Source: Actinomycetota bacterium (lineage in GTDB: Bacteria; Actinomycetota; Acidimicrobiia; Acidimicrobiales; Poriferisodalaceae). From it: 64,000 nucleotides of DNA. A program made the position numbers and the translations under genes. The stretch lies in assembly GCA_014238065.1 (NCBI GenBank), contig JABABU010000031.1:51373-115372 (forward strand), read 5' to 3'. The notes below the pieces were generated by a model, which was not told the DNA's origin, did not search any database, and saw only the letters and a list, made by a program, of their open reading frames with translations. The number at the start of each line of letters is the position of its first letter. Positions within the stretch are counted from its first letter, which is position 1. This document shows, piece after piece, positions 57,195 to 64,000 of the stretch.

Positions 57195-57953
57195 ATGACC
57201 GACATCAGCAACGACGAACTCGACCGTGTCCGCGGTTGGATCCACGACGCCACAGCCATCACGGTGCTCACCGGTGCCGGGATCTCGACCGATTCCGGCA
57301 TTCCGGACTTCAGGGGCCCGAACGGCGTCTGGACGAAGAACCCGGCTGCAGAGAAGAAAGCGACGCTGCAGAACTACCTAAGTGACCCTGAGGTCAGAAA
57401 GTCGGCGTGGCGGAATCGTCTCGACAGCAGGACGTGGGCCGCGGAGCCCAACGAGGGTCACCGATGTCTGGTGAGGCTCGAACGGCGGGGCAACCTGAAG
57501 GCGCTGCTGACACAGAACGTCGACGGCCTGCATCACGAGGCCGGGTCTTCACCGGGCAAGATCATCGAGATTCATGGGACCGTGAGAGAGGTCGGTTGTC
57601 TGTCGTGCACATACTCGGCACCCATGCAAACTGCTCTCGACAGGGTCAGGGCCGGTGAAGAAGACCTTGATTGCCCGACATGCGGTGGCATGTTGAAGTC
57701 GGCGACGATCAGCTTCGGACAGTCGCTCATCGCTTCAGATCTGAAACGCGCAGAGCAAGCAGCGCTCGACTGTGATTTGTTGATCGCGATCGGGACGACG
57801 CTGGCCGTGTACCCGATCGCTGCGGTGGTTCCGTTGGCCCACCAGCACGGCGCCAAGATCGTGATCATCAACGCCGAGCCGACAGAGATGGATCACCTTG
57901 CAGATGCGGTGTTGTGCGGCCAGATCGGCGAGATTCTGCCCGCCATCGTCTGA
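57195..57953 (+). CDS. Sirtuin family NAD-dependent protein deacylase
   Basis: A 252-residue Sir2 protein. The NAD-binding motif is VLTGAGISTDSGIPDFRG (about 24-41), the conserved TQNVDGLH lies near residue 120, the catalytic His is in IEIHGT, and zinc Cys pairs are CLSC and CPTC. It removes acyl groups from lysines, linking protein acylation to NAD. ATG 57195 is favoured because GAAGGGG lies just upstream and homology starts there; GTG/ATG codons upstream would add a 21-residue leader. It is divergent from the winged-helix-like gene and shares its promoter region. Confidence 0.95.
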   Translation: MTDISNDELDRVRGWIHDATAITVLTGAGISTDSGIPDFRGPNGVWTKNPAAEKKATLQNYLSDPEVRKSAWRNRLDSRTWAAEPNEGHRCLVRLERRGNLKALLTQNVDGLHHEAGSSPGKIIEIHGTVREVGCLSCTYSAPMQTALDRVRAGEEDLDCPTCGGMLKSATISFGQSLIASDLKRAEQAALDCDLLIAIGTTLAVYPIAAVVPLAHQHGAKIVIINAEPTEMDHLADAVLCGQIGEILPAIV

Positions 57954-57975
57954 TGAGGCAGCCGTCGTTGCGGAG

Positions 57976-59286
57976 TCAGTCGATCGGACGAACGGTGACG
58001 CCGGCGATACGACCACTCGGATCGAGTTCCGGCGTCGGCGCGGAGTCGATGTCGCCATAGCCACGTGCGACGCCCGTTCCGGAGTACACCCAATAGTCGA
58101 TCTCGGATCCGACGTGACCTCTTGCCATGCCGATCACGTCGCCCGACATGCCTGCCCCTGCCGCGCTTCCTGAGAACACAGCGTCACCGAAGGTGAACAC
58201 CCCACCGTCTTTGGCCACCAGCCAGTAGCCCTTGCCGCTCGGGGTCGACGCCATGGCCGACACGGGGCTGACAAGACGCAGTGCGCCGGTTGATCCGTGG
58301 AAGTCGGCGTCGCCGAAGGTGAAGATTCCGCCGTCAGCCGCGGTGAGCCAGTAGCCGGCGCCGGACGGTGTAGGAGCCATGGCCACGATCGGCATGTTCA
58401 GCTGAAGTGCGCCGGTTGATCCGTGGAAGTCGGCGTCGCCGAAGGTGAAGATTCCGCCGTCAGCCGCGGTGAGCCAATATCCATCACCAGTCGGCGTGGA
58501 CGACATCGCGACGATGGGTTGATTGAGGTGGATGGCGCCGGTTGATCCGTGGAACTCCGCATCGCCGAAGGTGAAGATGCCTCCGTCACGTGCGACGAGC
58601 CAGTACCCGTTGCCGCTGGGAGTTGCGCTGATACCGACGATCGGGTCTGTGAGGTCGAATTGAGATGCATCGCCGAGCCACGGCGCGGCACCGAACGCGG
58701 TCACGACACCCTCTGGTGTCACTGCCCATGAGTCGACGGCGGGCAGCTGAACAGCTGGAGCTGGTGGGGGAGTCGGAGCCAGATACGGACCCTTGAGGAA
58801 GTTCACCGTCACCCAGACATCACCGTCGGCTTCGACGCGTGCGCCGATACCGACACGGTTGTAGTCGCCGAGCATGTTGGCCTTGTGCGGAGCACTGTTC
58901 CAGAAGCCGGTGTGCAGCCATTGTGCGCTCGGGCCCCAACCCACGTTTTCGCCGATGCGGCGCCATTGGGTGGTGATCCTGGTTCGTACCTGCGTCGACA
59001 GGTCTGGCCGATGCGAGATCGTGCCTGTGGGGAGCATCGTGTCGGTCCACTCGATCGCGATCTGGTCGAGCAGGGGATCGCGGACGAGCGCAATCTGACC
59101 GTTCTCGACTCGAACCACGTTGAGCTGGTCGAACAGGTATTGCTCTGCCTCGTGGCCGCGTGCGACTACTTCTGCAGCTGCTACCGCACCCGGTGCCTCA
59201 CTGGCGTCGGCGGGGATCGCAGATGCCACAGATGATGTTGCCGCGAGAAGGATCGCGCCGAGAAGAAGTCGTGAGCCGCGTTGCAT
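57976..59286 (-). CDS. Secreted CAP/SCP-domain protein with six C-terminal propeller-like repeats
   Basis: A 436-residue exported protein. ATG 59286 begins a signal peptide (~23 residues, ending SVASA). Residues ~40-175 are a CAP (SCP/PR-1) domain with GENVGWG and FWNSAPHKANMLGDYNRVG. After a Pro-rich linker come six repeats of 42 residues of the form YWLVAxDGGIFTFGDADFHGSTG (~190-436). The same repeats end the large protein at 42101, so both may attach to or act at the same surface. Six repeats of this length could close a six-bladed propeller, but the structure is inferred. Two central repeats share a perfect 71-bp DNA duplication. TTGACG, 16 bases and TAGTTG upstream form a possible promoter. 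Confidence 0.9.
   Translation of the reverse strand: MQRGSRLLLGAILLAATSSVASAIPADASEAPGAVAAAEVVARGHEAEQYLFDQLNVVRVENGQIALVRDPLLDQIAIEWTDTMLPTGTISHRPDLSTQVRTRITTQWRRIGENVGWGPSAQWLHTGFWNSAPHKANMLGDYNRVGIGARVEADGDVWVTVNFLKGPYLAPTPPPAPAVQLPAVDSWAVTPEGVVTAFGAAPWLGDASQFDLTDPIVGISATPSGNGYWLVARDGGIFTFGDAEFHGSTGAIHLNQPIVAMSSTPTGDGYWLTAADGGIFTFGDADFHGSTGALQLNMPIVAMAPTPSGAGYWLTAADGGIFTFGDADFHGSTGALRLVSPVSAMASTPSGKGYWLVAKDGGVFTFGDAVFSGSAAGAGMSGDVIGMARGHVGSEIDYWVYSGTGVARGYGDIDSAPTPELDPSGRIAGVTVRPID
58280..58476 (-). repeat. Perfect 71-bp direct repeat within the CAP-repeat gene
   Basis: Bases 58280-58350 and 58406-58476 are identical, offset by 126 bp, which is exactly one 42-residue protein repeat. The other repeat units in the gene are diverged at the DNA level, so this pair arose by recent duplication or gene conversion. 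It is a likely site of repeat-number variation between strains. Confidence 0.92.
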
Positions 59287-59433
59287 GACGCCGAAGTCAT
59301 CGACCAACTACTGCCGTGACCTTGAGCGTCAATTCAGATGGTTTGGTGTTGTGCCGTCTCCAGGCCCCATCGCCCGGCACTGGGGATTCTCGACCTGCTT
59401 GGTACGGTTAGTGAGTCGACCTAGGAGGGGCTT

Positions 59434-60612
59434 GTGCCAAGCTTCCGAGAGTTGTTGAAAGACGCGAAGTCGAGAATCACCGAGATCGACACGGCAACCG
59501 CCGAGGAGCGGATTGCTGCTGGTGGACCGCTGCTGCTCGATGTAAGGGAGTCAGACGAGCACGGAGAGGGTGCCCTTTTCGGCGCGATTCACATTCCGCG
59601 GGGCCATCTCGAGTCACAGGTCGAGGGCCGCATCACAGATCACGAGGCCGACGTCATCGTCTATTGCGCCGGAGGGACGCGTTCGGCGTTCGCGGCCGAC
59701 ACGATGCAGCAGTTGGGCTATACGAACGTCGTATCGATGGATGGTGGCTTCGGTCGCTGGAAGGACGAGGGCAGGGACTGGGCGGCGCCGCGTCGTCTGA
59801 ACCAGGAGCAGCGTTCCAGATACCAGCGCCACATCCTGTTGCCGGAGGTGGGCGAAGAAGGACAACAGAAGTTGCTGGACAGCAGAGTTCTGCTGCTCGG
59901 AGCCGGCGGCCTCGGTTCGCCTGCCGCCATGTACCTCGCAGCTGCCGGCGTCGGGACGCTCGGCATCATCGACATGGACACTGTCGACGCGTCGAATCTG
60001 CAGCGTCAGATCTTGCACAACACCGACCGTGTCGGCGACAGAAAGGTCGATTCGGCCAAGAAGACGTTGCAGCTGCTGAACCCCGACGTCGAGGTGGTCA
60101 CCTACGACACTCGGCTCGGTGCCGACAACATCCTCGAGATCCTCGATGGTTGGGACATCGTCGTCGATGGCGCAGACAACTTTCCGAGTCGGTACGTCTT
60201 GAACGACGCTTCGGTGAAGCTGGGGGTTCCTGTCGTACACGGCTCGATCTTCAGGTTCGAGGGACAGGTTTCGGTGTTCGACCCGAAGAACGGTCCGACG
60301 TACCGCGACTACATTCCGACTCCTCCTCCGCCGGAACTCGCCCCTTCGTGCGCGGAAGCCGGTGTGCTCGGCGTGTTGCCCGGCATCGTCGGGACGATTC
60401 AGGCGGTGGAGGCCATCAAGTGCCTGCTCGGCCTCGGTGATTCGTTGTCGGGGCGAATTTTGGCGTTCGATTCCCTCGAGATGACCTTCCGGGAGTTCCG
60501 GCTACGTCCTGACCCTGACAACGATGTGACGTGGGCGAACCGCGATCGCATCGAGATCGTCGAACTCCAGGGCCTTTGTATGCCGCATGCCCTCCACCCG
60601 GCACCGGGCTGA
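59434..60612 (+). CDS. Rhodanese-MoeB/ThiF fusion (sulfur-carrier adenylyltransferase)
   Basis: A 392-residue enzyme. An N-terminal rhodanese domain (~20-115) with the active Cys in VIVYCAGGTRSAF precedes an E1-like adenylyltransferase (~125-375) with GAGGLGSPAAMYLA, DTVDASNLQRQ and PSCAEAGVLGVLPG. It activates and sulfurates small sulfur carriers for molybdopterin, thiamin or thio-amino-acid synthesis. MoeZ-type fusions usually place the rhodanese at the C-terminus; here the order is reversed. The first zinc CxxC of MoeB (in CYRCLF) is missing (TYRDYI), as I recall for other actinobacterial MoeZ proteins. GTG start with TAGGAGGGG immediately upstream, and TACGGT (59404-59409) as -10. Confidence 0.92.
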   Translation: MPSFRELLKDAKSRITEIDTATAEERIAAGGPLLLDVRESDEHGEGALFGAIHIPRGHLESQVEGRITDHEADVIVYCAGGTRSAFAADTMQQLGYTNVVSMDGGFGRWKDEGRDWAAPRRLNQEQRSRYQRHILLPEVGEEGQQKLLDSRVLLLGAGGLGSPAAMYLAAAGVGTLGIIDMDTVDASNLQRQILHNTDRVGDRKVDSAKKTLQLLNPDVEVVTYDTRLGADNILEILDGWDIVVDGADNFPSRYVLNDASVKLGVPVVHGSIFRFEGQVSVFDPKNGPTYRDYIPTPPPPELAPSCAEAGVLGVLPGIVGTIQAVEAIKCLLGLGDSLSGRILAFDSLEMTFREFRLRPDPDNDVTWANRDRIEIVELQGLCMPHALHPAPG

Positions 60613-60718
60613 CTCGGTGGTCGGCGAGACGGCCAACCCTTGTGGGTTCCCTGTGGGAGCCCCTCAGGAGCGGTAGCATTCCGTGTCCTCGACCGCCGAA
60701 CGAAGAGGTTTCTCGCGC

Positions 60719-61651
60719 GTGATCAACGATCATCGCACCGTCACCGTGTTGTTGCCCGCGTACAACGAGGCGGAGAACCTCCCGCACGTGCTCCAGGAGA
60801 TCAGCGACGTTCTCGGCCAACGATTTGCCGAGTGGTCGATCCTCGTAGTCGACGACGGCTCGACCGATGGTTCGCGTGGTGTCCTCGACGATCTATGCCA
60901 GGCGATCCCCGAACTGAGTTACGTGCGGCTGCGACGCAACTTCGGTAAGTCGGAGGCGCTCCGCGTCGGCTTCAACGAGGTCGATTCGGATCTGGTCGTC
61001 TTGATGGATGCCGATGGCCAGGACGATCCGAACGAGTTGTCCAAGATGATCGACCTCATCGATCAGGGCCACGACCTCGTCACCGGGCGTCGGTCCGTTC
61101 GCAATGACCGCTTCATCAAGCGGAACACGTCGAAGCTCTACAACGCCGCAACCGCCAAGGTGTCCGGCGTACCGGGCAAGGACTTCAACAGCGGATTCAA
61201 AGCCATGCGAGGCGAGGTGGCCAAGTCGGTCGAGATGTACGGGGAACTGCATCGCTACATCCCCGTACTCGCGGCCTGGGCCGGCTACCGAGTTACCGAG
61301 GTCGACGTCGAACACAGGGCCCGCATCGCAGGGGGATCTAAGTTCGGTCGCTCACGCTTCTGGCGGGGATTTCTCGACCTTGTGACGGTGAAGTTTCTCA
61401 CGACCTACGATGCGAGACCGTTCCACCTCATCGGTGGTGTCGGCATCGGGATCGGTGTCATCGGCACAGTGCTTCTCTGCTGGATGGGCATCGTCAAGCT
61501 GACCGGCGGCAGCATTGGGACCAGACCGGCGCTCACCATCGGTGTGTTGTGCGTTGTCGTCGCCGTTCAACTCGTGACGGTCGGACTCATCGCCGAACTG
61601 ATCATCCACCTGCAGCGACGCCGCAAGCCCGACACGGCCGTCCGTCCCTAG
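60719..61651 (+). CDS. Polyprenyl-phosphate glycosyltransferase, GT2 family with two C-terminal membrane helices
   Basis: A 310-residue membrane-bound glycosyltransferase of the dolichol-phosphate mannose synthase/GtrB group. VLLPAYNEAENLPHVL opens the nucleotide-sugar domain, VVDDGSTDGS and VLMDADGQDDP provide the DxD metal site, and residues ~235-300 form two membrane helices. It transfers a sugar from an activated donor to polyprenyl phosphate for wall glycan or glycoprotein building. GTG 60719 is preferred because GAAGAGG lies 10 bases upstream; GTG 60683 lies only three bases after TAGCAT, a likely -10, so could not be in the message. Downstream genes encode methyltransferases and a flippase-like protein. 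Confidence 0.9.
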   Translation: MINDHRTVTVLLPAYNEAENLPHVLQEISDVLGQRFAEWSILVVDDGSTDGSRGVLDDLCQAIPELSYVRLRRNFGKSEALRVGFNEVDSDLVVLMDADGQDDPNELSKMIDLIDQGHDLVTGRRSVRNDRFIKRNTSKLYNAATAKVSGVPGKDFNSGFKAMRGEVAKSVEMYGELHRYIPVLAAWAGYRVTEVDVEHRARIAGGSKFGRSRFWRGFLDLVTVKFLTTYDARPFHLIGGVGIGIGVIGTVLLCWMGIVKLTGGSIGTRPALTIGVLCVVVAVQLVTVGLIAELIIHLQRRRKPDTAVRP

Positions 61652-62259
61652 CCGGCGGCCGGGGCTCTCGGCGACGCGAGAACCATCGTCCAGGGAAAAA
61701 CACTTCCCTGGTCGACGACGTCAAACGTCTCGGCGATGAAGTCCAGAAACCCAGCGCGCGACCAGTGATTGACGTGTTCGGGGTCATTGCCAAGATCTCG
61801 AATGTGCCGACCGCGCAGTAGGTTGAGACCGCGGAACCATGGTTCCCACGGCACACTGAGCAGGACATAGCCGGAGCTGAGTTCAGACAAGAGTGGCAGC
61901 ATCGTCTCGGGCTGGGGAATGTGCTCGAGCACCTCGACCATGACGACGAGATCGAATTCCGTGCCCACATCGGCCATGTCGCGAGCATCCCGCTGCTCGA
62001 TCTTCGCTCGGTCCGCCAAGCGCTCGCGAGCGGCGGCGACGGCAGGTCCAGACAAATCGATTCCCATGAGCGTGGTGCCCATTACGGACGAGGCGAGTAC
62101 GTCGAGGACGTAGCCTTCTCCACACCCGACCTCGATGATGGACGACGGTTCGACGGATTCTGCGAGTCGAACGAGCTGTCGATGGAATCGACTGATCAAC
62201 CATCGCTGAACGGGGTTTCTGTTCTCGTGCTTCTGTGTGTTGCTGGAACGTGATGCCAT
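61648..62259 (-). CDS. Class I SAM-dependent methyltransferase
   Basis: A 203-residue methyltransferase. SAM motif I is IIEVGCGEGYVLDVL, motif II MGIDLSGPAV, with VVMVEVLEHIPQPE as motif III/IV. It belongs to the Methyltransf_11/ubiE-like set that includes many sugar and lipid methylases. ATG 62259 is used because homology starts there; ATG 62334 would add an Arg/Cys-rich extension inside the divergent promoter region. The 3' end overlaps the glycosyltransferase gene by four bases (convergent). Substrate unknown; the cell-surface context suggests a sugar or lipid. Confidence 0.88.
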   Translation of the reverse strand: MASRSSNTQKHENRNPVQRWLISRFHRQLVRLAESVEPSSIIEVGCGEGYVLDVLASSVMGTTLMGIDLSGPAVAAARERLADRAKIEQRDARDMADVGTEFDLVVMVEVLEHIPQPETMLPLLSELSSGYVLLSVPWEPWFRGLNLLRGRHIRDLGNDPEHVNHWSRAGFLDFIAETFDVVDQGSVFPWTMVLASPRAPAAG

Positions 62260-62379
62260 CGGACACGTTGTACACCGTCGTGAATCAGAGCCACGACAGC
62301 CGCTGTCCATCACCAGCGGAGACCGCAGCGTCATAGGGTGACGCTCCGTGCAACGAACAGGTCCTATCCTGCCGAGGCG

Positions 62380-63132
62380 ATGGACCGAAACTCATATCAG
62401 CAGTACGACGCAGAGAGCGCCAACTGGCTGCGTCGAGGTCGACTCAGCCTTCTGTCGATGCTGCTCCAGGACGCGCTCGAACCGGGGGTCGAACACCGAC
62501 TACTCGAGGTCGGCGCTGGTGTCGGCCAGAACGTTCCGGCGTTGGCCGAGCACGGCCATGTCGATGTCGCCGAGATCGATCAGCTCGGCCTCGAACGACT
62601 CGGTGAACTCGACATGATCGCGCGGGTCTACACCGAGCCGATCCCATTTGTGCTCGATGGCCGCTACGACGTCATCTGTGCGCTGGATGTGATCGAGCAC
62701 CTCAAGGACGACCGGGGGGCGATCTCGTGGATCGCCGACGGTCTGGAGCCAGGTGGTTGTTTCATTGCTTCGGTTCCGGCCTATCAGTGGCTGTTCGGCG
62801 ATCACGACGTCGCGCTCGGCCATTATCGGCGATACACAGGACCATCCTTCTTGTCACTGATGCCCGAGGACCTTGAGGTCACTCGGGCCGGCTACTTCAA
62901 CAGTTCCGTCCTTCCGCCTGTCGCCATGGCTCGGCAGTTCGGGCGGCTTCGCAGGCGGATGTCCAAGCGGTCAGGTGAGCCGCAGAAGCAGAGTTCTTTG
63001 CTGCCGGGGCCGATCGATCGGTTCCTAGAGCGAGTACTCGAGTTCGAGGCGAAGCGTTTCATGAAGCGAAGGCCGGCTCCGTTCGGACTCTCGATCTTCG
63101 TCGTAGCCCGCAAGACCTCCCCGCAGGTCTGA
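62380..63132 (+). CDS. Class I SAM-dependent methyltransferase
   Basis: A 250-residue methyltransferase. LLEVGAGVGQNVPALAEHG is SAM motif I, VAEIDQLGLERL motif II, and YDVICALDVIEHLKDD the following acidic segment; ending FGLSIFVVARK. ATG 62380 is chosen because TAGGGT (62334-62339) looks like a -10 that overlaps the alternative GTG 62338, and because conserved sequence starts at NSYQQYDAES. The family is common in O-antigen and wall-glycan clusters. It is divergent from the previous methyltransferase and followed 13 bases later by the membrane protein, probably as an operon. Confidence 0.88.
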   Translation: MDRNSYQQYDAESANWLRRGRLSLLSMLLQDALEPGVEHRLLEVGAGVGQNVPALAEHGHVDVAEIDQLGLERLGELDMIARVYTEPIPFVLDGRYDVICALDVIEHLKDDRGAISWIADGLEPGGCFIASVPAYQWLFGDHDVALGHYRRYTGPSFLSLMPEDLEVTRAGYFNSSVLPPVAMARQFGRLRRRMSKRSGEPQKQSSLLPGPIDRFLERVLEFEAKRFMKRRPAPFGLSIFVVARKTSPQV

Positions 63133-63145
63133 CCGAACCAATGCG

Positions 63146-64000
63146 ATGATCGAACGCTTAACACCGGTGCTTCGCAGCCGCGCCTTCGAAGTCGGCGGTG
63201 TCGTTGTCGGACTCTCACTTCTTGGACTGGTTCTTCGTGAGGCATTGGCCGACACTGAGAATCTTCGCTTCTCGCCGATTCCAGCGGTCGTCGCCGTTGT
63301 TCTATTCGGGCTGTCCTGGCTCGGCCTCAGCGTCGCCTGGACAGTGCTCGCGGCCGAGCGCCCCGACAGCGAACTGGCCTACCGGTGGCTACGAAGCCAA
63401 CTATTCAGATACGTGCCCGGTGGCATCTGGGCTCCTGTCTCGCGTTTAGTGGAGATGGACGGCGAGCCTCGAGAGCGATCCAAGCTGCTCCTCCTAGAGA
63501 TTCTCTCCATCCTCGGCGTGGCGACTGGCGGTGGGGCCGTCGTAGCTGTCGTGGTGCTCGGATGGCAATGGTGGTTTGCCGTCGCAGGAAGCGCCGTGCT
63601 GTTGGCGGTGGTCGTCGGCTTCGTGTACAGGCTGGGTCGAAGCTTACGGGTGCTCTCCACCTGGCTAGCGGTGTTGACGGCATCGCTCGGTTGTTACCTG
63701 CTGGCGTCCGGATTCTCACAGGATGCCGTTGCCCCAGGCGTCGGGTTCTGGGATGCCGCTGCCGCCGGCCTGCTGAGTTGGGCCGTCGGCTACGTGGTGT
63801 TCTTCGCTCCGAGTGGTGTCGGGGCCAAGGAGTGGGCCTATCTCGGCATTCTCGCGTCGCACCAGACGGCGACAACAGCTGGTGGGGCCCTAGCCGCGAG
63901 GGTGCTGTTCATCATCGGAGAGGTGGTCGCCCTGGTGTGCGTGACGATTGCTCGGCGGCGCCTTCTGAGCCGGGTCGAGGGCAGGGACTCAGCCGCCGCC
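63146..64000 (+). CDS. LPG synthetase transmembrane-region/UPF0104 family membrane protein (cut by window edge)
   Basis: At least 285 residues from ATG 63146 to the right edge with no stop. It has about eight hydrophobic segments and the conserved RYVPGGIWAPVSRLVEM (about 88-104) and FFAPSGVGAKEWAYLGIL (about 229-246) of the UPF0104/AglD-type family. Such proteins are linked to lipid or polyprenyl-linked glycan transfer, or to lysylphosphatidylglycerol synthases that lost the catalytic domain. The position after a methyltransferase and near a polyprenyl-phosphate glycosyltransferase supports a wall-glycan lipid role. The end may be close, since the last residues are polar, but it is not seen. 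Confidence 0.85.
   Translation, partial: MIERLTPVLRSRAFEVGGVVVGLSLLGLVLREALADTENLRFSPIPAVVAVVLFGLSWLGLSVAWTVLAAERPDSELAYRWLRSQLFRYVPGGIWAPVSRLVEMDGEPRERSKLLLLEILSILGVATGGGAVVAVVVLGWQWWFAVAGSAVLLAVVVGFVYRLGRSLRVLSTWLAVLTASLGCYLLASGFSQDAVAPGVGFWDAAAAGLLSWAVGYVVFFAPSGVGAKEWAYLGILASHQTATTAGGALAARVLFIIGEVVALVCVTIARRRLLSRVEGRDSAAA

Noticed and set aside
58200..58700. Regular repeats suggesting a CRISPR array
   Set aside because: The period is 126 bp and in frame with a protein repeat; there are no short repeats with unique spacers.

Overview
The window looks like ordinary chromosome from a high-G+C actinobacterium, most likely of the class Acidimicrobiia (Ilumatobacter-like). The support is indirect: GTG and TTG starts are common, several genes look leaderless (a TAnnnT box 6-8 bases before the start codon), Fe-S clusters are built by a SufB/D/C/S/U set, a DivIVA-type coiled-coil protein and a Ku/ligase/primase end-joining set are present, and two secreted proteins carry tandem GYWLVA..DGG.FTFGDA repeats that I associate with this class. 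I see no rRNA, tRNA, CRISPR array, phage or insertion sequence. Assignments rest on reading motifs, not on database searches.

Layout. 1-7 kb: prolyl oligopeptidase (cut by the left edge), gamma-carbonic anhydrase, a heterodimeric ABC exporter, an intergenic stretch with nested helices, and an unknown protein. 7-16 kb: lone sufB, an XRE regulator divergent from a fatty acid desaturase, an MFS permease, a D-2-hydroxyacid dehydrogenase, and an amidohydrolase-SDR-CoA transferase operon. 16-19 kb: an ECF transporter with the S component and both ATPases fused in one chain plus a separate EcfT. 19-27 kb: the rest of Suf in two units (sufD-Rieske-sufC, and sufC2-sufS-sufU on the other strand), separated by a DivIVA-like protein, a pterin dehydratase and a NUDIX enzyme. 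27-31 kb: metallo-beta-lactamase hydrolase, VapBC-type toxin-antitoxin, acyl-CoA dehydrogenase and small conserved genes. 31-42 kb: pyruvate dehydrogenase E1, a ribonuclease HI-SLOG fusion, an MFS permease, LapA, then E3, E2 and a LipB-LipA fusion that would lipoylate E2. 42-47 kb: large secreted Calx-beta/RTX-like/repeat protein and a Thr-rich anchored protein. 47-55 kb: Xaa-Pro peptidase, membrane protein, DNA ligase-Ku-primase set, 3-methyladenine glycosylase, MFS permease, LOG protein, cobalamin adenosyltransferase. 55-64 kb: leucyl aminopeptidase, sirtuin, CAP-domain repeat protein, rhodanese-MoeB fusion, polyprenyl-phosphate glycosyltransferase with two methyltransferases and a membrane protein cut by the right edge.

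The strongest system-level observation is that all three suf transcription units, spread over 20 kb, carry the same 24-bp upstream element (14 of 24 positions identical in all three, built around CCTA-N6-TAG). This implies one iron-sulfur regulon whose regulator is not encoded in the window. The most unusual proteins are the ribonuclease HI-SLOG fusion, the LipB-LipA fusion and the S-A-A ECF fusion.
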